A stretch of DNA of 9,920 nt from contig DTYU01000119.1 in the NCBI GenBank assembly GCA_012961725.1, forward strand, positions 1 through 9,920, in the 5' to 3' direction. Origin of the DNA: Desulfotomaculum sp. (lineage in GTDB: Bacteria > Bacillota > Desulfotomaculia > Desulfotomaculales > Ammonificaceae). The notes beneath the pieces were generated by a model that did no database searches, was not told the origin of the DNA, and was given only the letters and a program-made list of their open reading frames with translations. Position 1 is the first letter of the stretch. Each line of letters begins with the position of its first letter. Below, one piece after another: positions 6,368 to 9,920 of the stretch. The position numbers and the translations under genes are program-made.

Positions 6368-6954
6368 TGGTTTTACAAGAACGCACACAGACTATTCTAA
6401 CCGCTGTCTTAGGGGTTATTGCTTTGGGCCTGATGCTCTTTCTGCTCTACATTCAGGTAACGGCCTACCAGGAGACGCGGCAGGCGATTGGCGAAGAAAT
6501 CGCGGCAATTAAGGAGGTCGAGGTGCGTCTTGCGGAGCTCAAACGGCTTGCGCAGCAAGCAGAAGAACTCGAAGGGCGCAAAGCGAGCTTAGACAGACTG
6601 ATTCCTCTCCAGCCGGAAGAAGATCAACTGATCGAGGAGATAAAGGAGATGGCAGTCACGTCAGGCGTGCGGTTCCTTGAGGTCCGCTTTGAGGAGCCGG
6701 TTGATAAGGAAGGGTACATCGAGATGCCCCTTGAAATGGCTTTTGAGGGGCGGTACCACGACCTGCTCTTGCTACTTGCCGCATTAGAAGAGGGACCGCG
6801 GGCACTCAGGCTCGATGAGATCAAGGTGAGCCATGCTGGCGGCTGTGCCGCCGAGATCAAGGCGGATCTTGATGCCACTGTCTTTTACCGCGTGCAGAAA
6901 TCGGGGAAGGAGCGCATAGCGCGGAGAGACAAGGACGAAACACAGGCCATGTAG
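6367..6954 (+). CDS. pilO: PilO, inner-membrane alignment protein
   Basis: 195 residues. GTG start shares its first base with the TAG stop of pilN; a G-rich site (6353-6357) lies 9 bases before. Short cytoplasmic N-terminus, one membrane helix (about 10-30), a coiled coil (about 35-78, repeated E/L/K/A pattern), and a ferredoxin-like domain (ITPL-type start near DRLIPLQPEEDQLIEEI, then VRFLEVRFEEP and the MPLEMAFEGRYHDLLLLLAALE segment, which is characteristic of PilO). It pairs with PilN to align the assembly platform. The C-terminal 20 residues (KSGKERIARRDKDETQAM) are highly charged. No pilP-like lipoprotein gene follows, as expected in a cell without an outer-membrane secretin. Confidence 0.92.
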   Translation: MVLQERTQTILTAVLGVIALGLMLFLLYIQVTAYQETRQAIGEEIAAIKEVEVRLAELKRLAQQAEELEGRKASLDRLIPLQPEEDQLIEEIKEMAVTSGVRFLEVRFEEPVDKEGYIEMPLEMAFEGRYHDLLLLLAALEEGPRALRLDEIKVSHAGGCAAEIKADLDATVFYRVQKSGKERIARRDKDETQAM

Positions 6955-6960
6955 GGGAAA

Positions 6961-6967
6961 AGAGGTG
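6961..6967 (+). promoter_or_regulatory. Ribosome binding site of pilB
   Basis: AGAGGTG lies 8 bases before the TTG at 6976. No ATG or GTG in frame is as well placed, so the TTG is accepted as the start although it is a rare codon for this role. pilB is only 21 bases behind pilO, so it is probably part of the same transcript. Confidence 0.65.
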
Positions 6968-6975
6968 TTTGCGGC

Positions 6976-8658
6976 TTGAAAGCGGAGCCTGCCACAAGCT
7001 ACTTGGGCGCGCAATTGGTCAAGGCCGGGGTAATCACCCAGGAGCAGCTTGAGCAGGCATTGCAGTGCCAGGCGGTGAAGGACGGCGGGAAATGCCTGTT
7101 GGGTCAAGTATTGGTCCAGTGGGGTTATTGCACCGAGGAGGATATCGCCCGCGCGGTCGCCCGGCAGGCCGGAGTCCCTTATGTCTCCCTGGACTCCTAT
7201 GAGATAGATCCTGGCGCCATGAGCCTTGTCTCGCCTGAGGTGGCTCGGCGTTATCGGGCGCTGCCCATCGGCTTTGATAACGGCCGCTTGGTGGTGGCGA
7301 TGGAACGGCCAAACGACATCATTGCCATTGATGACCTGCGCATCATGACCGGGCAGGAGATCCAGCCGGTGGTCTGTCCCGACAGCGAGTTGAATGCGGC
7401 CATCGAGCGGTTCAGCCGCGCCAGTGCAGAAATAGAACAGACGGAAGAGGAGGAGCCAGTCGAGGAGGTCGTCGCCGAGCCGGAGGAGGCGAAAGATAAG
7501 CCGGCGGTCCATTTAGCCACCCTCATCTTCAACCAGGCGGTGAGGGCCGGAGCAAGCGATATCCACATCGAGCCCTTGGAAAAGGCGTTGCGGGTCCGCT
7601 TCCGCATTGACGGCGTGCTTCACGACGTGATGCGCCCGCAGCGCCGGCTGCACGCGGCGCTTGTCTCACGTCTTAAAGTGATGGCGAACATGGATATAGC
7701 CGAACGGCGGGTGCCGCAGGACGGGCGGATCACCCTCCGCATTGAGGGAAAGACAATTGATGTGCGCGTCGCTTCCCTGCCGACTGCCCACGGGGAGAAA
7801 CTGATAATGCGGCTGCTCGACCGCTCCGGCAAGCTGATCACCTTAGAGGAGTTAGGCTTCCCGCCAGGGGAACTGACCAAGTACCGGGAGATGATGTCCC
7901 TCCCACACGGGTTTATTTTAGTGACCGGGCCGACCGGGAGCGGCAAGAGCACCACGCTGTATGCCACTCTGGCCGTCCTCAATTCGGTCGAGAAGCACAT
8001 CATCACCGTGGAGGACCCAGTTGAGTACCGGCTCGACGGGGTGAGCCAGGTGCAGATCAACCCGCGTGCCGGGCTGACCTTTGCCGCAGGACTGCGCTCG
8101 ATCCTGCGTAGTGACCCAGACATCATCATGGTCGGGGAGATCCGGGATCAAGAGACGGCGCGCATTGCCGTGGAGTCTGCGCTTACGGGCCACCTGGTCC
8201 TCTCCACGCTCCATACCAACGACGCCGCTGGCGCGATCACGCGCTTAGGTGATATGGGAATCGAGCCGTTCCTGACCGCGTCTTCCTTGGTTTGTGTGGT
8301 GGCGCAGCGGCTGGCACGGCTGCTTTGCCCGTACTGCAAGGAGCCGTATGAGCTGCGGGGGAAGGAGTTGGCGGCGGTGCCCGATTTTCCCCGCGGACCG
8401 GACGAGGGGTCGGTGCGGGTGTTTCGCCCCCGGGGCTGTTTTAGATGCAGCAACACCGGTTATCGCGGCCGCATCGGTATCTATGAGCTATTGCTGGTGA
8501 GTGAACGGATTCAGCGACTGACGCTCGAGCGGGCGTCAGGTAGGGAAATTAAGCAGGTTGCGGTGGAGGAAGGAATGGTGACCCTGCGGCGCGACGGGTT
8601 GCAAAAAGTAAAGGCTGGGCTCACCTCGCTTGAGGAGGTGATGCGCGTCGTCGTGTGA
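6976..8658 (+). CDS. pilB: PilB/GspE-family extension ATPase
   Basis: 560 residues, TTG start. Hexameric cytoplasmic ATPase that powers pilus extension. Residues 1-150 form an MshEN-type region with two related half-motifs: LGAQLVKAGVITQEQLEQAL, then LLGQVLVQWG with a similar helix and VARQAGVPY, followed by a second subdomain around LPIGFDNGRLVVAMERP. An acidic linker (about 154-172) joins to the motor. Motor motifs: the N2 DIHIEPLEKALRVRFRIDG element, Walker A GPTGSGKST (residues 318-326), the aspartate box around ITVEDPVEY, Walker B DIIMVGEIRD (382-391), and HTNDAAGAITRL. Four cysteines (C451, C454, C488, C491) match the zinc-binding tetracysteine site seen in PilB/GspE and absent from PilT. 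Together with pilC and pilA this makes PilB rather than a secretion ATPase. Confidence 0.96.
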   Translation: MKAEPATSYLGAQLVKAGVITQEQLEQALQCQAVKDGGKCLLGQVLVQWGYCTEEDIARAVARQAGVPYVSLDSYEIDPGAMSLVSPEVARRYRALPIGFDNGRLVVAMERPNDIIAIDDLRIMTGQEIQPVVCPDSELNAAIERFSRASAEIEQTEEEEPVEEVVAEPEEAKDKPAVHLATLIFNQAVRAGASDIHIEPLEKALRVRFRIDGVLHDVMRPQRRLHAALVSRLKVMANMDIAERRVPQDGRITLRIEGKTIDVRVASLPTAHGEKLIMRLLDRSGKLITLEELGFPPGELTKYREMMSLPHGFILVTGPTGSGKSTTLYATLAVLNSVEKHIITVEDPVEYRLDGVSQVQINPRAGLTFAAGLRSILRSDPDIIMVGEIRDQETARIAVESALTGHLVLSTLHTNDAAGAITRLGDMGIEPFLTASSLVCVVAQRLARLLCPYCKEPYELRGKELAAVPDFPRGPDEGSVRVFRPRGCFRCSNTGYRGRIGIYELLLVSERIQRLTLERASGREIKQVAVEEGMVTLRRDGLQKVKAGLTSLEEVMRVVV

Positions 8659-8662
8659 TTTA

Positions 8663-8690
8663 AGGTTCTAAGTTCAAGGTTCTAAGTCAA
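8663..8690 (+). repeat. 14-bp tandem repeat (two heptamer pairs) after pilB
   Basis: Two 14-bp copies, 8663-8676 and 8677-8690, differ at only two or three positions at their ends; each is two heptamers of the GTTCTAA/GTTCAAG type. This is the same unit family as array A upstream of pilV, eight kilobases away. It begins 4 bp after the pilB stop. Confidence 0.8.
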
Positions 8691-8739
8691 ATGGAACGAT
8701 AAATCAGGTTGCCGGTGTATTAAAAGATGAAAGGGGAGC

Positions 8740-8788
8740 GAGAGCTGAAAGGTGAAAGCTTAAAGCTCAAAGCTCGAAGCTTAAAGGT
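8740..8788 (+). repeat. Heptamer array E, NAAAGCT-type, seven units
   Basis: Seven consecutive 7-bp units, consensus NAAAGCT, from 8740 to 8788 (the first and the last are diverged). Contains two AAGCTT palindromes (8756-8761 and 8777-8782), which can pair with each other. It is followed by an unrelated sequence and then a 10-T run. No coding function is apparent. Confidence 0.85.
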
Positions 8789-8820
8789 TCTCAGTGCATT
8801 AAAGAATGGATGATGAAGAA

Positions 8821-8830
8821 TTTTTTTTTT
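8821..8830 (+). other. Homopolymer of ten T
   Basis: Ten consecutive T in a GC-rich genome. I find no GC-rich stem directly upstream, so this is not a standard intrinsic terminator of the pilMNOB transcript on the + strand. It marks the boundary between array E and the unexplained 245-bp block. Homopolymers of this length tend to vary in length by slippage. Confidence 0.6.
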
Positions 8831-9075
8831 GACGCCGGAATGTCGAAATAAGTCACACAAAGTCGGAAGAAAGCGATGGATTAGGGCCAGAAAAGGCGGC
8901 GCGCCGACGGCTAAGGCTCTTACAGGTAATGGTGCGCGAATCAAGATTTGCCCTTGCTGGTCGAACAGAATAGTAGGTCGGTTACGTGTCGTGCGACTGA
9001 CGTCACCAATGGCAATGCAGCTCGGGACCCCAAAGCATGTTGCGCAGATGCAGTTGTGCCACAGGGACGGAACGC
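8831..9075. other. Unassigned non-repetitive block between heptamer arrays
   Basis: About 245 bp with no heptamer pattern. Both strands have open frames through it (+ strand about 8829-9080; - strand about 9163-8720), but neither has a recognisable protein, a convincing ribosome site or a boundary respected by the neighbouring repeats, so I do not call a gene. It includes a GC palindrome CGGCGCGCCG (8897-8906 region) and two short self-complementary stretches (GTCGTGCGAC near 8988; GCAT...ATGC near 9037-9053). It could be a leader RNA of pilA, a remnant of a former gene or mobile element, or a small RNA. I compared it by eye with the cyclic di-GMP, lysine and cobalamin riboswitches and found no convincing match. 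Confidence 0.5.
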
Positions 9076-9089
9076 GGTGAGAAGCGAGC

Positions 9090-9124
9090 AATTGAGAAGT
9101 GAGAAGCGAGAGGTTGGAAGTGAG
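9090..9124 (+). repeat. Heptamer array F, AAGYGAG-type
   Basis: Five contiguous 7-bp units between 9090 and 9124, consensus AAG(T/C)GAG; similar diverged units extend back to about 9075, with one 8-base step. It forms the left arm of the long hairpin described for 9091-9197. Confidence 0.8.
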
Positions 9125-9197
9125 ATTCTCGAAGGAATTCGCAAAGCGAATTCCCACGAACAAATCTAACCTCCCGCCTCACACCTCTCACCTCTCA
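9091..9197 (+). repeat. Long imperfect hairpin built from two opposed heptamer arrays
   Basis: The apex is a perfect 9-bp stem (9134-9142 with 9146-9154; GGAATTCGC against GCGAATTCC) closed by the loop AAA. Below it, about 42 bp of left arm (array F and its neighbours, 9091-9132) aligns with the reverse complement of the right arm (about 9156-9197) in register: most units share 4-6 of 7 positions, with some further G-U pairs possible in RNA. The structure ends about 44 bp before the pilA ribosome site. It lacks a following T run. Confidence 0.75.
9170..9197 (-). repeat. Heptamer array G, CCTCTCA-type, four units
   Basis: Four contiguous 7-bp units, consensus CCT(C/T)(T/A)CA, the last two identical. 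Read on the minus strand it is TGAGAGG, close to array F, so F and G are inverted with respect to each other around the 9-bp hairpin. Confidence 0.85.
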
Positions 9198-9241
9198 AAA
9201 CGCTTATCGCCGCGCCCAGCGAAAGAAGTAAAGTGTTACAG

Positions 9242-9250
9242 AAAGGAGGT
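9242..9250 (+). promoter_or_regulatory. Strong ribosome binding site of pilA
   Basis: AAAGGAGGT is a full anti-16S match, 8 bases before the ATG at 9259. It is the strongest site in the window, in keeping with pilA being the most highly expressed pilus gene. A possible weak stem (9199-9205 with 9231-9237, one G-U pair) lies just upstream. Confidence 0.85.
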
Positions 9251-9258
9251 GAAGAGGG

Positions 9259-9636
9259 ATGTATTATAGGTTCTGCCGGCTCCTGAAGAGCCAGAAGGGC
9301 TTCACCCTGGTCGAGCTGATGGTGGTGCTGATCATCATCGCCATCCTGGTCGCGATCGCCATTCCGCTCTACGCCGGGACGCAGAACAACGCCAGGAACC
9401 GGGCCTGCGATGCCAACATCCGTACGATCAATGGCGCGATCGCCCAGTACTACGCAGAGTTTAGTGAATACCCCGACAGTATCGATGACCTCGTTGATGC
9501 ACACTTTCTAAAGGATTACCCTGATTGCCCGTGGGACGGTGTCGGGGATAACGACGCCGACGGGTACACAGCGGATTACAGCATTGATACTAACGAAGAT
9601 CCGCCGGTAGCACAGTGCGACGTAGATCATTCGTAA
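9259..9636 (+). CDS. pilA: Major type IV pilin PilA
   Basis: 125 residues. Short basic leader, then KG|FTLVELMVVLIIIAILVAIAIP: prepilin peptidase cleaves after Gly14, Phe15 is +1, Glu19 is +5, with the helix-breaking Pro36. The mature protein is about 111 residues, a usual size for a small Gram-positive-type pilin or pseudopilin. The head includes RACDANIRTINGAIAQYYAEFSEYPDS, the alpha1-C to beta sequence common in clostridial PilA-like proteins. Three cysteines (C50, C90, C120) allow one disulfide. An Asp-rich loop, DGVGDNDADGY (residues 93-103), resembles a calcium-binding loop. It lies alone between a 600-bp leader region and a strong terminator, so it probably forms its own, abundant transcript. 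It could be a GspG-like pseudopilin, but the pilMNO/B/C context favours pilin. Confidence 0.92.
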   Translation: MYYRFCRLLKSQKGFTLVELMVVLIIIAILVAIAIPLYAGTQNNARNRACDANIRTINGAIAQYYAEFSEYPDSIDDLVDAHFLKDYPDCPWDGVGDNDADGYTADYSIDTNEDPPVAQCDVDHS

Positions 9637-9681
9637 CAGTGTTTGCAGTGGCCAACCAAACTCTTTGAGCACGCGCACCGT

Positions 9682-9718
9682 AAGAAGGGCTGCCCAAAAA
9701 CGGCAGCCCCTTCTCTTT
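9682..9718 (+). terminator. Rho-independent terminator after pilA
   Basis: Stem GGGCTGCC (9687-9694) pairs perfectly with GGCAGCCC (9702-9709), loop CAAAAAC, extended by AGAA/TTCT at the base with one bulged C (9710), and followed by a T-rich tail TTCTCTTTTA (9711-9720). It lies 45 bp after the pilA stop. Confidence 0.92.
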
Positions 9719-9736
9719 TATTGCCGACCCTCTCAG

Positions 9737-9764
9737 TCCTGCATCTGACATCCTGCATCTGACT
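9737..9764 (+). repeat. 14-bp direct repeat (heptamer pairs) after the terminator
   Basis: Two tandem copies of a 14-bp unit, TCCTGCATCTGAC plus one variable base (9737-9750 and 9751-9764), identical at 13 of 14 positions; each can be read as two heptamers. It lies between the terminator and its partial echo at 9771-9790. Confidence 0.85.
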
Positions 9765-9804
9765 TCCGCTAACGGCAGCCCTTTTTCTTTGTCCAGGCGA
9801 CTTT

Positions 9805-9840
9805 CAGTTCAGCCAGTTCAGCCAGTTCGGGCAGTTGTCG
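9805..9840 (+). repeat. 9-bp tandem array, CAGTTCAGC-type, four units
   Basis: Four contiguous 9-bp units: the first two identical (CAGTTCAGC), the third and fourth keep CAGTT and diverge in the last four bases. Same style as the heptamer arrays but with a longer unit. Confidence 0.88.
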
Positions 9841-9873
9841 CCCTTTCAGCCCTCTCCCCGTGTCACCGGTACC

Positions 9874-9920
9874 CCGTTTCTCCGATTCTCCGTCTCTCCA
9901 ATTCACCGTTTCGCCGTCTC
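9874..9920 (+). repeat. 8-bp tandem array, CCGTTTCT-type, cut by the window end
   Basis: Six 8-bp units each starting CC (9874, 9882, 9890, 9898, 9906, 9914); five of six start CCG. The last is truncated by the window edge, so the array probably continues. No gene is visible from 9637 to 9920. Confidence 0.85.

Larger units (their letters stand above)
8659..9258. other. 600-bp gap between pilB and pilA
   Basis: No convincing gene. In order it holds a short GTTC-type heptamer array, an AAGCT-type heptamer array, a run of 10 T (8821-8830), an unexplained 245-bp stretch (8831-9075), a purine-rich heptamer array, a perfect 9-bp hairpin, a pyrimidine-rich heptamer array and the pilA ribosome site. 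PilA is normally far more abundant than the assembly proteins, so a pilA promoter is expected here, but I could not point to a good sigma-70 or sigma-54 promoter by eye. Confidence 0.7.

Noticed and set aside
8790..8830. Intrinsic terminator of the pilB transcript at the T10 run
   Set aside because: The T run has no GC-rich stem upstream of it on the + strand.
8831..9075. Cyclic di-GMP (GEMM) or other riboswitch before pilA
   Set aside because: Such elements are common before pilin genes, and fragments such as CACAAAG drew attention, but the required conserved core and tetraloop-receptor sequences are not there.
9075..9160. Mobile element ends or target duplication around the pilA hairpin
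   Set aside because: No transposase gene and no flanking direct duplication; the inverted symmetry is explained by the opposed heptamer arrays.
8720..9163. 147-codon open frame on the minus strand across the pilB-pilA gap
   Set aside because: It runs through two repeat arrays and the T10 run, has no ribosome site and no recognisable domain. Kept as an unassigned block, not a gene.

Overview
The window is one type IV pilus (T4P) assembly locus, all on the + strand, from a GC-rich bacterium. Strong AAGGAGG-type ribosome binding sites, frequent TTG/GTG starts, and a pilMNO core with no pilP or pilQ (outer-membrane secretin) following it suggest a monoderm, most likely a high-GC Clostridia-type Firmicute. 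That placement is inference; no rRNA or other taxonomic marker is present.

Layout, left to right: the 3' part of pilC (1-723); a 251-bp repeat-filled gap; a pilV-like minor prepilin with a large extra C-terminal region (975-2438); a pilW-like minor prepilin (2520-3119); a large pilX/GspK-like protein (3116-4612); a short gap made almost entirely of 7-bp repeats; then the tightly packed pilM-pilN-pilO-pilB run (4698-8658). A 600-bp non-coding stretch follows, then the major pilin gene pilA (9259-9636), a strong intrinsic terminator (about 9682-9718), and a repeat-rich tail to the window end.

How the parts fit: PilB is the cytoplasmic extension ATPase, PilC the membrane platform, PilM/PilN/PilO the cytoplasm-to-membrane alignment complex, and PilA the fibre subunit. 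PilV/PilW/PilX are in the same order as GspI/J/K and probably form the priming tip complex. PilB carries an N-terminal MshEN-like region, which binds cyclic di-GMP in some relatives.

The most unusual signal is outside the recognised genes. Almost every gap of about 85 bp or more is filled with degenerate tandem arrays of very strict unit length, usually 7 bp (752-814, 834-875, 919-960, 4624-4679, 8663-8690, 8740-8788, 9090-9124, 9170-9197, 9737-9764), then 9 bp (9805-9840) and 8 bp (9874-9920). Unit sequence differs from array to array while the period is kept. One array (3120-3168) lies inside the pilX reading frame, where loss of a single unit would put the frame onto a stop codon. Before pilA, two arrays of opposite orientation form the arms of one long imperfect hairpin. 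A 245-bp stretch between arrays (8831-9075) has no recognised content.
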